A stretch of DNA of 64,000 nt, from NCBI RefSeq assembly GCF_003173735.1, contig NZ_CP029551.1, forward strand, positions 4,665,001 to 4,729,000, given 5' to 3'. The position numbers were made by a program, and so were the translations under genes. Positions 42,668 to 51,917 of the stretch are shown here, one piece after another. This stretch comes from Methylobacterium radiodurans. GTDB lineage: Bacteria; Pseudomonadota; Alphaproteobacteria; Rhizobiales; Beijerinckiaceae. Under the pieces are notes generated by a model. That model was not told where the DNA came from and made no database searches. It saw only the letters and a list, made by a program, of their open reading frames with translations. The stretch's first letter is position 1; each line of letters starts with the position of its first letter.

Positions 42668-45000
42668 CAGCCCAGGCGGCGGGGAAGCTGGAGGCGCAGG
42701 ACCGTCCCGCGTCCGGGTTCGCTCCGCAGGGCGACGCTTCCGCCCAGGCGGCTGACGACGAGGTTGTGGACGATGTGGAGCCCGAGGCCCGTACCGCCGC
42801 GCGACCGCGCCGTGGTGAAGAACGGGTCGAAGACCCGGCCGAGATGGTCGGGCTCGATACCAACCCCGTCGTCGGCGATCTCGATGGTCATCCGCTCGGG
42901 CTCCGGAGTCACTGTCACGGTGACGCGGCCGCCTTGGCGGTCGCGCAATCCGTGGTCGATCGCGTTCTTGATCGCGTTGGTCAGCACCTGAGCCAGGAGT
43001 CCCGGATAGGTGTCGAGCACCGCGCTCGGGGGACAGGCCGCGAGGATCTCGTGTCGTCCTGGGCGGGTGAGCGCGCGCAGGCTCCTCAGGAGATCCTCGA
43101 TCCACGCGCCGAGATCGATCTCGCGCCGCTCCTCCAGGAGCTGGTCCACGGCAACCTGCTTGAAGCTGTGGATGAGGTTTGAGGCTCGCATCAGGTTCGC
43201 GGTCACGAGGCGGGATCCCTCGCGCATGCGGCCCGCATAGTGCAGGAGGCGGGAGCGCGAGAGCCGGTTGTCCTCCACGAGCTGCTCGAAGCTCGCCGAG
43301 TCGGCCTCGACCTGCGTCGCGGTCGTCAAGGCGATCCCGAGCGGCGTGCTGATCTCGTGGGACACGCCTGCCACGAGCTGACCGAGCGAGGCGAGCTTCT
43401 CCGCCCGGATGAGGTCGTCCTGGGTTCGGCGCAGCTCCGTCAGCGCCTCGTCGGCGCGCCGGGCCGCGTCGCGCCACCCTTCCTCCCGGTGCCTCAGCTC
43501 GGCCAGGAATGCGTTCGAGGCCCGGGCGATGTCGCCGAGCTCGTCCCGCCGAGTCGCGAGGGCGACATGCCCGATCGCCGGGTCCGTCGTCGCGCGCACC
43601 AGCGTGTCCTGAAGTCTGCGCAGCGGCCGGGTGATCGAGCGGGCGACGCCAAACACTGCGGCCGTGCCGATGAGCAGGGCGCCCGCAGTCCCGGCGAGGA
43701 GCAGCCGGCGGATCGAGGTGCCGAAACGGTCGGCGTCCTCGATGAAGGCCTGCGCGAGCGCGCGCGCATTCTCGCTCATCACCATCGCGCGCCGATCCAT
43801 ATCGGCGATCAGCGCGTTCTGTTCGCCGAGTTTCGCGACGGTCGCCGCAAGCTGCTCCCGCCAGCCCTCGATCGCCGCACTCATCCCGCCGCGGATGCTT
43901 GCCGGCATCGCGAGTGAGTGGGCGCGACGAGCGAGTTCGGCTCCTTCCCGGACGGTGGACGACGCTTCCGCGATGCTGCGGCGGGCGAGTGCGGATGTCG
44001 ATTGCTGCGCGAGGCGCAGCGCGGCCAGTGCCAGGCTCTGCGCGGTGAGCTCCGCCTCGTTCGACGTGACGGAATTCCGAATCAGGCTTGCGACTTCGGA
44101 TTGGAGCGACTGCTGCTGCGCGCGGTTCTCCCGGATCAGCCGGTCGCTCCAGACGATCAGATCGTTGCCCGACTGTGTGGCCCGTGTGAGCTCGAACCCC
44201 TCCGCGATGATGCGGCTCAGGCCGGTCGAGGCCTCGCTCCTGACGCGGTAGCTCTGCAGCAGCGCCGCCAGCTCGGCCGCTTCAGGATCGCGCGCCTGCT
44301 TCCGCAGGACCTCCTGCAGCCGCGTGCCGGCCTCGTTGAGCTGGCGGATGTCGCCGTCGAGTTCGTCGAACTCGATCTGAAAGACTGGCCGCCCGATGCG
44401 AGTCTTGTTCAGCTCGACGGCCGAGATCGCCTCGCGGAGGTCGCGCAGAGCGCTGACCAGAACTTGGTTTTTCTCCAGGGCGGCGTCCTTGCTCGTGAGC
44501 ACCGTGACCAGCGTGCCGTTCTCGCCTTGCTGCCGCTGCCGCTCGGCATCGGTCAGCGCGACGAGCGTCTCGGCGCGGTGGGCCATCTGTTCTGTGGATG
44601 CCACGAGTGCACTGTCGAGCCGGACGAGCGACCGCATCTGGTCCGAGAGGGCTGTGAGGTCTTGCCGGACCGTCTCGATGCGGCCGGCCTGATCTGCGGT
44701 CCGTGCCACGGGCGCCAGCTGGTCTAGCTGGTGCGTTGTAACTGAGACGAGGCCGTCAAAGCGTTGGCGCGAGGTTTCGCGATCAGCGAACACCCGTCCG
44801 ATATAGTCGTCCCGTGCCTTGTTGAGCGATGTGAAGGTATGGAACGTCTCGCTTGAAAGTACAGTTCCGTCTCGGGCTCGTTCCACTCGGATCAGAAGCG
44901 CCCATGCGGCGAAGGCGATCAGGACCGCGATGACGACTGGGATGGCGCCGACGACGAAAACGCGCTGTGCGATGCCGGCTGAGCGAACGTAGTCCGGCAA
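42667..45000 (-). CDS. Large transmembrane sensor histidine kinase with helical periplasmic domain
   Basis: The 777-residue kinase has a first span at about residues 14-37 and a periplasmic region of about 390 residues that is almost all helical. A second span (about 433-455), a HAMP-like linker and a coiled coil follow. The core has H-box GVSHEISTPLGIAL with histidine near 548, N-box TNAIKNAIDHG, DDGVGIEPD, FDPFFTTARSR and GGTGLGLHIV. The periplasmic architecture resembles TorS-type sensors that dock a periplasmic binding protein. The binding-protein gene overlaps its stop codon. Its catalytic core is paralogous to the kinase at 36105. Confidence 0.92.
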   Translation of the reverse strand: MPDYVRSAGIAQRVFVVGAIPVVIAVLIAFAAWALLIRVERARDGTVLSSETFHTFTSLNKARDDYIGRVFADRETSRQRFDGLVSVTTHQLDQLAPVARTADQAGRIETVRQDLTALSDQMRSLVRLDSALVASTEQMAHRAETLVALTDAERQRQQGENGTLVTVLTSKDAALEKNQVLVSALRDLREAISAVELNKTRIGRPVFQIEFDELDGDIRQLNEAGTRLQEVLRKQARDPEAAELAALLQSYRVRSEASTGLSRIIAEGFELTRATQSGNDLIVWSDRLIRENRAQQQSLQSEVASLIRNSVTSNEAELTAQSLALAALRLAQQSTSALARRSIAEASSTVREGAELARRAHSLAMPASIRGGMSAAIEGWREQLAATVAKLGEQNALIADMDRRAMVMSENARALAQAFIEDADRFGTSIRRLLLAGTAGALLIGTAAVFGVARSITRPLRRLQDTLVRATTDPAIGHVALATRRDELGDIARASNAFLAELRHREEGWRDAARRADEALTELRRTQDDLIRAEKLASLGQLVAGVSHEISTPLGIALTTATQVEADSASFEQLVEDNRLSRSRLLHYAGRMREGSRLVTANLMRASNLIHSFKQVAVDQLLEERREIDLGAWIEDLLRSLRALTRPGRHEILAACPPSAVLDTYPGLLAQVLTNAIKNAIDHGLRDRQGGRVTVTVTPEPERMTIEIADDGVGIEPDHLGRVFDPFFTTARSRGGTGLGLHIVHNLVVSRLGGSVALRSEPGRGTVLRLQLPRRLG

Positions 45001-45210
45001 GAGGATGCGCTTTCTACTTTGCTAGCACGAACACTGCGTATCGCATGCCGGCCGCGTCCGTCCATACCAACGGTGCTGTCTGCGGGACTTGGCTCTGTGG
45101 CAGACGCGGCGCACGCAATACGCGAAGCAATCGTCCCGACATCGATCTCGCTCACAAGCCCCTCTCACGGCAGGACCGAAACAGGGCCGCGACAGCGAGA
45201 GGTTTTCAGG

Positions 45211-45342
45211 ATGACGACCAAGACGACGATCTGGGCCACGACCGCGACTGATAAGATCGTGATTTGGGCCCTGCTGGCGGGTCTGGCGACGGCGCTTCTG
45301 CAATATGTCCAGGCTGCGGCTCTGCCCGCACACTTCGTTTAA
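45211..45342 (+). CDS. 43-residue single-span peptide
   Basis: The frame MTTKTTIWATTATDKIVIWA continues with the hydrophobic stretch LLAGLATALLQYVQAAAL. GAGAGG stands about 8 bases before the ATG. It is divergent from the large kinase. No family is recognised; it belongs to a set of tiny hydrophobic frames around the sensor genes. Confidence 0.45.
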   Translation: MTTKTTIWATTATDKIVIWALLAGLATALLQYVQAAALPAHFV

Positions 45343-45493
45343 AGGCTGCCGGCGGAATTTCTGGTTCTCGACAGGGCCGGAGCTCCGGAAGCGAACGAAG
45401 CCGCAGAATAGTCCTGGCCGGCGAGACGCCTCACGAATTGCCGACCTTTGGTCGCCGAGGCGGTTGAGAACCGGGAGTACACTTGGTCTGGAA

Positions 45494-45569
45494 TGGTGAG
45501 CGCGCTGGGGCTCGAACCCAGGACCTACAGATTAAAAGTCCGTTGCTCTACCAGCTGAGCTACGCGCTC
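45494..45569 (-). tRNA. tRNA-Lys (TTT)
   Basis: On the minus strand the acceptor GAGCGCG pairs with CGCGCTC. The D-arm is GCTCAGCTGGTAGAGC, the anticodon loop is CTTTTAA with anticodon TTT, the T-arm is CTGGG-TTCGAGC-CCCAG, the discriminator is A and CCA is encoded. It decodes lysine. Confidence 0.97.
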
Positions 45570-45709
45570 GCATCCGGTCTGGCGCTCGTTGTGGCCGGTC
45601 CGAAGCATGGCCCGCAATAGGGGAGCGGTCGGGGGCGGTCAACCGGGAAGGTGGCTGCGCCCCGGGCTTTGCCCCGACGCCGCCACGGTTGGGTGAGAGC
45701 GGCGGATCC

Positions 45710-46771
45710 ATGAGCCGTGACGCCCCGCGCCCCCTGTCCGAACCCGCCGGAACGTGGCGCGCCTTCGCGATCCTGTTCGCCGGGACGGTGCTGGCGCTCG
45801 GCCTCGCCGTGGTCGGTCTCGTGGCCGTCCTCGATCCCTACGGGCTGCGGACGGGGCCGGGGCGGGCGCCCGGGCCGATCATGGACCGCAACCAGCGCTT
45901 CATGTACCCGCAGATCGCCCGCAGCGGCGCCTTCGACGCCGCCGTTTTCGGAACCTCGACCGCGCGCCTGCTCGAACCCGGGGCGCTCGCGGAGGCCTTC
46001 GGCGGGCGCTTCACCAATCTCGCGGTCAACGCGGCCACGCCCGACGAGCAGATGAGGCTCGCGGGGCTCTTCCTCGCCGCGGGGCGGCCCCGGACGGTCC
46101 TGTTCGGGCTCGACGCGACGTGGTGCGCCGCCGCGCCGCCGGCCCGTACGCAGCACCCGTTCCCCGACTGGCTCTACGCGCCGGACGCGCCGTTGGGCCT
46201 CTGGCATCAGGTGAGCTGGCAGGCGCTCACGGTGGCCTCCCGCGTGGCGCTGCACGCCCTGCACCTCGCGCCCGCCCGGATCCGGTCCGACGGCTACGCC
46301 GTATTCACGCCGCCGGAGACCGCCTACGATCTCACCCGCGCGCGGGCGCACATCCGCGCGGGCACGGCGATGGATCCCGACGCCGTCGCGCCCGGCGGCG
46401 CGGGGCCGGCGGAGGGCGGGATGCCGGCGCTCGACCGGCTCGACGCGCTGCTCGCGGCGCTCCCGCGCGAGACGCGGCGCATCCTGGCCTTCATGCCGGT
46501 CCACGCCGCGGCGCAGGGGCAGCCCGGCACGGAGGCCGGCCGGCGCGAGGCGGCCTGCAAGGCCAGGGTTGCCGAGATCGGCCGGGTGCGCGGCGCCCTG
46601 GCGGTCGATTTCCGCATTCCGTCACCCGTCACCACCGAGGACGCGAACTACTGGGACGCCCTGCACTACCGCCTGCCGGTGGCGGACCGGATCGTGGCCG
46701 GGCTGAAGGACGCGGCCCGCACCGGCGCTGACGCGCCGGACGGGTTCTACCGGGTGCTCGCCCACCCTTGA
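45710..46771 (+). CDS. Membrane-anchored SGNH/DltD-like protein
   Basis: The 353-residue protein has one N-terminal membrane span (WRAFAILFAGTVLALGLAVV, about residues 16-42) and an extracytoplasmic domain. It carries AVFGTSTARLLEPGALAEAF (a GxSxAR element like block I of SGNH-fold proteins), LFGLDATWC and a C-terminal NYWDALHYRLPVADRI with the Asp-His pair. This pattern recalls DltD/AlgX-like O-acyltransfer or esterase proteins, but no precise family is claimed. It follows tRNA-Lys and precedes hairpin-repeat copy 3. Confidence 0.7.
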   Translation: MSRDAPRPLSEPAGTWRAFAILFAGTVLALGLAVVGLVAVLDPYGLRTGPGRAPGPIMDRNQRFMYPQIARSGAFDAAVFGTSTARLLEPGALAEAFGGRFTNLAVNAATPDEQMRLAGLFLAAGRPRTVLFGLDATWCAAAPPARTQHPFPDWLYAPDAPLGLWHQVSWQALTVASRVALHALHLAPARIRSDGYAVFTPPETAYDLTRARAHIRAGTAMDPDAVAPGGAGPAEGGMPALDRLDALLAALPRETRRILAFMPVHAAAQGQPGTEAGRREAACKARVAEIGRVRGALAVDFRIPSPVTTEDANYWDALHYRLPVADRIVAGLKDAARTGADAPDGFYRVLAHP

Positions 46772-46785
46772 GGCGCAGGGATCAC

Positions 46786-46834
46786 GGTACCGAAAGGCCC
46801 GGGCCTTTCGCGGGTGCAGGGCGGAGCCCTGCAT
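46786..46834 (+). repeat. Modular hairpin intergenic repeat, copy 3 (partial)
   Basis: Only the first two modules of the element at 14657-14821 are present: CCGAAAGGCCCGGGCCTTTCG and GCAGGGCGGAGCCCTGC, joined by the same CGGGT linker. It lies between two convergent genes and could act as a bidirectional terminator. Confidence 0.7.
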
Positions 46835-46863
46835 GACCGGCGCGAGGGTGACACGGCCCGGCG

Positions 46864-48030
46864 TCAGCCTCCGGCCTTCGCCGCAGCCTCCGCCCGCTCC
46901 CAGCCCGCGCGGGTCTCCTCCGCGAAAGCCAGGAAGCGGCCCTCCCGGATCGCCGCCCGTATGCCCGCCATCAGCTCCTGGTAATAGGCGAGGTTGTTCC
47001 AGGTCAGCAGCATCATGCCGAGGATCTCGTCCGAGCGGACGAGGTGGTGCAGGTAGGCGCGGGAATAGTCGCGCGCCGCCGGGCAGGCGGAGGTCTCGTC
47101 GAGGGGCCGCGTGTCCTCGGCGTGGCGGGCGTTGCGCAGGTTGATCCGGCCGTGGCGGGTATAGGCGAGGCCGTGGCGCCCGGCCCGGGTCGGCATCACG
47201 CAGTCGAACATGTCGACGCCGCGCTCGACCGAGCGCAGGAGGTCGTCCGGCGTGCCGACGCCCATGAGATAGCGCGGCTTGTGGGCCGGCAGGTGCGGCT
47301 CCACCGTCTCGATCATGGCGAGCATCACGGCCTGGGGCTCGCCCACCGCGAGGCCGCCGATGGCGTAGCCCTTGAGGTCGAGATCGACCAGCGCCCGCGC
47401 GCTCGCGACGCGCAATTCCGGCACGTCGCCGCCCTGCACGATGCCGAACATCGCCTTGCCCGGCTGCTCGCCGAAGGCCGCGCGGCAGCGCTCGGCCCAG
47501 CGCAGGGACAGGCGCATCGCCTTCTCGATCGCCTCCGGGGGCGCGGGCAGGCGCACGCACTCGTCGAGCTGCATCTGGATGTCGGAGCCGAGCAGGCCCT
47601 GGATCTCGATGGACCGCTCCGGGCTCATGCGGTGACTAGTACCGTCGATGTGCGAGCGGAAGGTGACGCCGTCCTCGTCGAGCTTCCGGAGCGCCGAGAG
47701 CGACATCACCTGGAAGCCGCCCGAATCCGTGAGGATCGGCCCCTCCCAGCGCATGAAGCGGTGGAGGCCGCCGAGGCGGGCCATGCGCTCGGCGCCGGGG
47801 CGCAGCATCAGGTGGTAGGTGTTGCCGAGCACGATGTCGGCGCCGAGGTCGCGCACCTGGTCCGCGTACATCGCCTTCACGGTGGCGGCGGTGCCGACCG
47901 GCATGAAGGCCGGCGTGCGGACGACGCCCCTGGGCATCGTGATCGCGCCGGTGCGGGCGTGCCCATCCGTGGCGTGGACGTGGAAACGGAAGTCGGGCGT
48001 CGCTTGGGGCTCGGTCATGAGGCGCATCAT
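46864..48030 (-). CDS. tgt: tRNA-guanine transglycosylase
   Basis: Tgt exchanges guanine-34 for preQ1 in tRNA-Asp, -Asn, -His and -Tyr, the step before QueA in queuosine synthesis. The 388-residue protein has the expected motifs: [34 protein letters not shown] with the catalytic aspartate, [17 protein letters not shown] and [17 protein letters not shown]. The zinc-binding C-terminus is atypical: one cysteine is seen in [20 protein letters not shown], while the upstream C-x-C region reads [12 protein letters not shown], so ligands deviate from the usual three-cysteine pattern. ATG at 48030 overlaps the queA stop. Confidence 0.95.
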   Translation of the reverse strand: MMRLMTEPQATPDFRFHVHATDGHARTGAITMPRGVVRTPAFMPVGTAATVKAMYADQVRDLGADIVLGNTYHLMLRPGAERMARLGGLHRFMRWEGPILTDSGGFQVMSLSALRKLDEDGVTFRSHIDGTSHRMSPERSIEIQGLLGSDIQMQLDECVRLPAPPEAIEKAMRLSLRWAERCRAAFGEQPGKAMFGIVQGGDVPELRVASARALVDLDLKGYAIGGLAVGEPQAVMLAMIETVEPHLPAHKPRYLMGVGTPDDLLRSVERGVDMFDCVMPTRAGRHGLAYTRHGRINLRNARHAEDTRPLDETSACPAARDYSRAYLHHLVRSDEILGMMLLTWNNLAYYQELMAGIRAAIREGRFLAFAEETRAGWERAEAAAKAGG

Positions 48031-49124
48031 GGGGTTTCGTCCGTGCGCGCTGCCGGGAAGAGCAGGCTGGCGTCGCCGTAGGAGTAGAATCGGTAGCCCG
48101 AATGGATCGCGTGACTGTAGGCCGCGCGCATCGTGTCGAGGCCGGAGAAGGCCGAGACCAGCATGAACAGGGTCGAGCGCGGCAGGTGGAAATTCGTCAT
48201 CAGCGCGTCGACCGCGCGGAAGCGGTAGCCCGGCGTGATGAAGATCTCGGTCGGGCCCGCGAAGGGGTGCAGGCGGCCCGCCGCGTCGGCCGCGCTCTCC
48301 AGCAGGCGCAGCGCCGTGGTGCCCACAGCGACGACCCGGCCGCCCCGCGTCCGGACCGCGTTGAGCGCCTCCGCTGTCTCGGCGTCGAGATGGCCGATCT
48401 CGGCGTGCATGCGGTGCTCGGCGGTGTCCTCCGCCTTCACCGGCAGGAAGGTGCCGGCGCCCACATGCAGCGTGACGTGGTGGCGCGCGAGACCGGCGGC
48501 GTCGAGGGCGGTGAGCAGATCCTCGGTGACGTGCAGGCCCGCGGTCGGGGCCGCGACCGCGCCGGGCTCGCGGGCGTAGACCGTCTGGTAATCGGCCGTG
48601 TCCCGGGCATCGACCGGGCGCTTGCCCGCGATGTAAGGGGGCAGCGGCAGGATGCCGAGCGCGGCGATCCGCTCGTCGAGGTGCGGGCCCGCGACGTCGA
48701 ACTGTAGCACGACCTCGCCGCCCTCCCCCTTCCCCGTCACGGTCGCGTCGAGCCGGGCGAGGTCGCAGGCCTGGTCCGTCTGGGGGCCGAAGCGGATCCG
48801 GTCGCCGATCGCGAGGCGCTTGGCCGGGCGCGCGAAGGCGCGCCAGCGATCCGGCGCCTCGCGCAGGTGGAGCATCGCCTCCATGCGCTGGCCCGGCGCG
48901 CCCGGGCGCAGGCGCAGGCCGTGGAGACGCGCCGGGATCACCCGCGTGTCGTTGAAGACCAGGGCGTCGCCCGGCCGGAGCAGGCCCGGCAGGTCGGCGA
49001 CCCGGGCGTCGGCGAGGCCGGCGTCCGGATCCACCACGAGCAGGCGCGCCGAGCCGCGCGGCTCGGCGGGGCGCAGCGCGATGCTCGCCTCGGGCAGGTC
49101 GAAATCGAAGAGGTCCACACGCAT
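48027..49124 (-). CDS. queA: tRNA preQ1(34) S-adenosylmethionine ribosyltransferase-isomerase
   Basis: QueA transfers and isomerises the ribose of SAM onto preQ1 in tRNA to give epoxyqueuosine. The 365-residue product starts [20 protein letters not shown] and contains [35 protein letters not shown] followed by [24 protein letters not shown] and [18 protein letters not shown]. All are family signatures at normal length. ATG at 49124 was preferred over an upstream ATG 12 codons earlier. It is coupled to tgt by ATGA. Confidence 0.97.
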   Translation of the reverse strand: MRVDLFDFDLPEASIALRPAEPRGSARLLVVDPDAGLADARVADLPGLLRPGDALVFNDTRVIPARLHGLRLRPGAPGQRMEAMLHLREAPDRWRAFARPAKRLAIGDRIRFGPQTDQACDLARLDATVTGKGEGGEVVLQFDVAGPHLDERIAALGILPLPPYIAGKRPVDARDTADYQTVYAREPGAVAAPTAGLHVTEDLLTALDAAGLARHHVTLHVGAGTFLPVKAEDTAEHRMHAEIGHLDAETAEALNAVRTRGGRVVAVGTTALRLLESAADAAGRLHPFAGPTEIFITPGYRFRAVDALMTNFHLPRSTLFMLVSAFSGLDTMRAAYSHAIHSGYRFYSYGDASLLFPAARTDETP

Positions 49125-49252
49125 CGGGCGCCACCTGCACGGAATGCGCGCGCGAATCAATTTCCCCGACCCGCGCGGCGGAACCGCAGCGGGGCGGTTC
49201 GGGTTGCGGCGATGGTCCTGTCCGCAGGGCCCAGCACGACGGGAGGACGCTC

Positions 49253-49501
49253 ATGCCCTGGTTCTCTCTGCGCCCGCGCGATCCGGCCGATCCGCGCTGG
49301 CCGCTGCCGGGCGAACCCGACCTGGTGCTGAAAGCCGCTGACGCGGACGAGGCACGGGCGAAGTTCCTGCAGGCCTATCCGAGCGAGCCCTACGGCACGC
49401 CGGCCGTGCCGGTGCCCGATGCCGGCGCCGGCAGCTTTCGCAACGATCCGGATGCCATGCTGGTCTCGGAGACCGCCGAGCCGCCGGCTCCGAAAGACTG
49501 A
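49253..49501 (+). CDS. Small hypothetical protein
   Basis: The 82-residue acidic protein begins [20 protein letters not shown] and has [20 protein letters not shown]. It lacks signal or span. It has the ribosome binding site GGGAGGA and is followed 10 bases later by the next small gene, so they form a unit. No function is known. Confidence 0.7.
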   Translation: MPWFSLRPRDPADPRWPLPGEPDLVLKAADADEARAKFLQAYPSEPYGTPAVPVPDAGAGSFRNDPDAMLVSETAEPPAPKD

Positions 49502-49511
49502 GGAGGCGCCC

Positions 49512-49778
49512 ATGGCGACGCCCTCCGGACGCAAAGCCCGGATCACCCTCGACGGCCAGCTCATCGGCTACTGGGAGCGCGAGGCCGCGCGCCTCGATGC
49601 GCTGGCGGCGGAGGCGCGGTTCGGCTGGCAGCGGCGGCGCTACCTGCGCAAATCCGCCCAGGCCCGCGCGCAGGCCGAGCGCAGCCGCGCCCGGGAGGTC
49701 GCGCGCGGCAACGCGCCGACCGCGGGGGCCCCCGGATCGGACTTGGCGGACACGGGCCTCACGCGGGATGGGGGCTGA
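49512..49778 (+). CDS. Small basic helical hypothetical protein
   Basis: The 88-residue basic protein begins MATPSGRKARITLDGQLIGY and has a long helix (AARLDALAAEARFGWQRRRY). AGGAGG lies 6 bases upstream of the ATG at 49512. Its end overlaps the GrpB-like gene by 11 bases. No family was recognised. Confidence 0.7.
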   Translation: MATPSGRKARITLDGQLIGYWEREAARLDALAAEARFGWQRRRYLRKSAQARAQAERSRAREVARGNAPTAGAPGSDLADTGLTRDGG

Positions 49779-50286
49779 GCCCGAGATCCTCCGCCTGGCC
49801 GAGCCGGAACTCTCGGCACGCGCTGCCCGGATCCAGTTCGCTCGCGTCCGGGCGGAGCTTCGCGCCCGCCTGCCGGCAGAGGCCGAGATCGAGCATGTCG
49901 GCGCGACCGCCGTGCCAGGCTGCCTCGGAAAAGGCGATCTCGACATCGCGGTCCGAGTGCCGTCCGGCTGCTTCGCCGTCTGCCTGGCGCAGCTGGGACA
50001 GCGTTACGCCGGCAATCCCGGCTCGGTCCGGACGACCGATTTCGCGGCCTTCATCGACGAGGCCGCCGACCCGCCGCTCGGCATCCAGCTCGTCGTGCTC
50101 GGATCGGTGCTCGACGTCTTCGTGCGCTTCCGCCACCGGCTCCACGCCGAGCCCGGACTCGTCGTGCGCTACAATGCGCTGAAGCGCGCCCATGCCGGGC
50201 GCTGCATGGCCGCTTACCGCGCCGCCAAGTCCGACTTCATCGCGGCGGTTCTGGGCCATCCGCCCGGGGACGAGACCGCGCGTTAG
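49768..50286 (+). CDS. GrpB/UPF0157-like nucleotidyltransferase-fold protein
   Basis: The 172-residue protein contains AEIEHVGATAVPGCLGKGDL then DIAV, matching the H-V-G-S-T-A-V-P-G signature of the GrpB/UPF0157 family, which has a minimal nucleotidyltransferase fold. A late ALKRAHAGRCMAAYRAAKSD matches the family C-terminus. Substrate is unknown. ATG at 49768 overlaps the upstream gene. Confidence 0.8.
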   Translation: MGAEPEILRLAEPELSARAARIQFARVRAELRARLPAEAEIEHVGATAVPGCLGKGDLDIAVRVPSGCFAVCLAQLGQRYAGNPGSVRTTDFAAFIDEAADPPLGIQLVVLGSVLDVFVRFRHRLHAEPGLVVRYNALKRAHAGRCMAAYRAAKSDFIAAVLGHPPGDETAR

Positions 50287-50363
50287 CCCAGGCTAAGACC
50301 TTTGCCGTGGCGTTGTGGCGCCGGCTCCCGTATGCGCCCCGGACCCTATCCGGAACGCGCCGC

Positions 50364-51251
50364 ATGAACCGCACCCAGAAGGCCGCGCTCGCGAGCGCCG
50401 GCGTCGGACTCGCCGTCACCGGCCTCAAGTTCCTGGCCTGGTGGCTCACCGGCAGTCTCGCGCTCTGGTCGGACGCGCTGGAGAGCATCATCAACGTGGT
50501 GGCGGCCTGCGGCGCCTTCGCGGCGCTGCACGTGGCCGGCCGCCCGGCCGATGCCGAGCATCCCTACGGCCACCACAAGGCGGAGTTCTTCTCGGCGGTG
50601 ATCGAGGGCATCCTGATCGCCGTGGCGGCGCTGCTGATCCTGCGGGAAGCCTATTACGGCATCCTGGAGCCGAAGCCCCTCGACGCTCCGGCGATGGGCC
50701 TCGCAGTCAACGCGGTGGCGACCGTGATCAACGGGGTCTGGGCGGTCGCGCTGCTGCGCTGGGGCCGGACATGGCGCTCGCCCGCCCTGATCGCCGACGC
50801 GCGCCACGTGCTGGCCGACGTCGTCACCTCGGTCGGCGTGCTGGCCGGCCTCGGTGCGGTGCTCGCCACGGGTTATCCGGTGCTCGATCCCGTGGTGGCG
50901 GGGCTGGTGGCGCTGCACATCCTCTGGTCGGGCTGGACCATGGTGCGCGAATCGATCGATGGGCTGATGGACCGGGCGGCGCCTCCCGAGATGGTCACGG
51001 AGATCCGTACCCTGATCTCGCGTCACGGTGCGGGTGCCCTGGAGGCGCACGACGTGCGCACGCGCTCTGCCGGTCAGGCGACGTTCATCGATTTCCACCT
51101 CGTGGTGCCCGGCGAGATGAGTGTGCGGGAGGCCCACGCGATCTGCGACCGCGTGGAGGCGGCGCTGGAGGCCGATGTGCCCGGCGCCGTCGTCACGATT
51201 CATGTCGAGCCCGGCGAGGAGGCAAAGGGCTTCGGCCTGCCGGTGATCTGA
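50364..51251 (+). CDS. Cation diffusion facilitator metal transporter
   Basis: The 295-residue CDF protein exports divalent metals (zinc, iron, cobalt or manganese). It shows six spans and the paired H/D metal sites: ALWSDALESIINVVAA in span 2 and ADARHVLADVVTSVGVLAGL in span 5. The loop DAEHPYGHHKAEFFSAVIEG and a C-terminal cytoplasmic domain ending VVTIHVEPG are also present. ATG at 50364 begins the MNRTQKAALASAGVG span; the open frame before it is not membrane-like. Confidence 0.93.
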   Translation: MNRTQKAALASAGVGLAVTGLKFLAWWLTGSLALWSDALESIINVVAACGAFAALHVAGRPADAEHPYGHHKAEFFSAVIEGILIAVAALLILREAYYGILEPKPLDAPAMGLAVNAVATVINGVWAVALLRWGRTWRSPALIADARHVLADVVTSVGVLAGLGAVLATGYPVLDPVVAGLVALHILWSGWTMVRESIDGLMDRAAPPEMVTEIRTLISRHGAGALEAHDVRTRSAGQATFIDFHLVVPGEMSVREAHAICDRVEAALEADVPGAVVTIHVEPGEEAKGFGLPVI

Positions 51252-51366
51252 GCGACCGAGCCCGCAGCGACGGGAGTCACGGGCGCGCGATTTCCATTCG
51301 CGCTTGAAGTGTGGCTGATACCGGATGCCCCGGCTTGGTCGGGATCGCCGTCAGAGAAACCGAATC

Positions 51367-51672
51367 ATGCGCCGTCTCGTCCTCACCACCTGCCTTCTCC
51401 CGCTCCTCGCCGGTCCGGGTGCCGCACAGGAGCGGCTCCTCGCACCGGCGCTCTCCTGCCAGGCGCTCAAGACGGCGGTGGCGCGCGGCCGGGACGTCGT
51501 CGTGGCGTCGAGCGAGACCGCCTACGACATCGTTCACGCGGAGGGCGGCGCGTGCCTCAACGTCAACGGCGAAACGAGCGAGCCGGTCTACGTGCCGACG
51601 ACCGACGAGCCGAATTGCCTGGCCGGCTGGCGCTGCATGCAGCGCAGCAGCGACGGCAGCAGCAGCCACTGA
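51367..51672 (+). CDS. Small secreted cysteine-containing hypothetical protein
   Basis: The 101-residue product has a signal peptide (MRRLVLTTCLLPLLAGPGAA, cleavage before QERLL) and a mature part with four cysteines (SCQAL, GACLN, NCLAG, RCMQR), suggesting two disulphides in the periplasm. No family is recognised. It is monocistronic. Confidence 0.65.
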   Translation: MRRLVLTTCLLPLLAGPGAAQERLLAPALSCQALKTAVARGRDVVVASSETAYDIVHAEGGACLNVNGETSEPVYVPTTDEPNCLAGWRCMQRSSDGSSSH

Positions 51673-51824
51673 GACAAGCGTGCCGCGCGTCGGGGCGCGG
51701 CACCGAGATCCGCCGGCAGGGCTCGAAAGCCGGGAGCGTCGGCGATGGCCCTGTCTGGCGCGGCCCTGGGTGCCGAACGGACGCTCCTCCGCGCCGGGGC
51801 CGCCACGTCCCTGATCCAGGACGG

Positions 51825-51850
51825 AAAAAGCCCGACCTTTCGGCCGGGCT
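51825..51850 (-). terminator. Rho-independent terminator of the porin gene
   Basis: Read on the minus strand, AGCCCGGCC and GGTCGGGCT arms enclose GAAA and are followed by TTTTTCC. It lies 68 bases after the porin stop and after a second perfect hairpin. Confidence 0.85.
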
Positions 51851-51875
51851 CGTCTCGAGTTGGAAGCTTTCGCAG

Positions 51876-51905
51876 ACCGTGTGGACGCCGAGGCGTCCAC
51901 ACGGT
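51876..51905 (-). other. Perfect 14-bp inverted repeat after porin
   Basis: ACCGTGTGGACGCC and GGCGTCCACACGGT are perfectly complementary around GA. It stands 12 bases from the porin stop and precedes the true terminator, so it probably protects the abundant porin mRNA from 3' exonucleases. Confidence 0.7.
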
Positions 51906-51917
51906 GAGACGCGAGCC

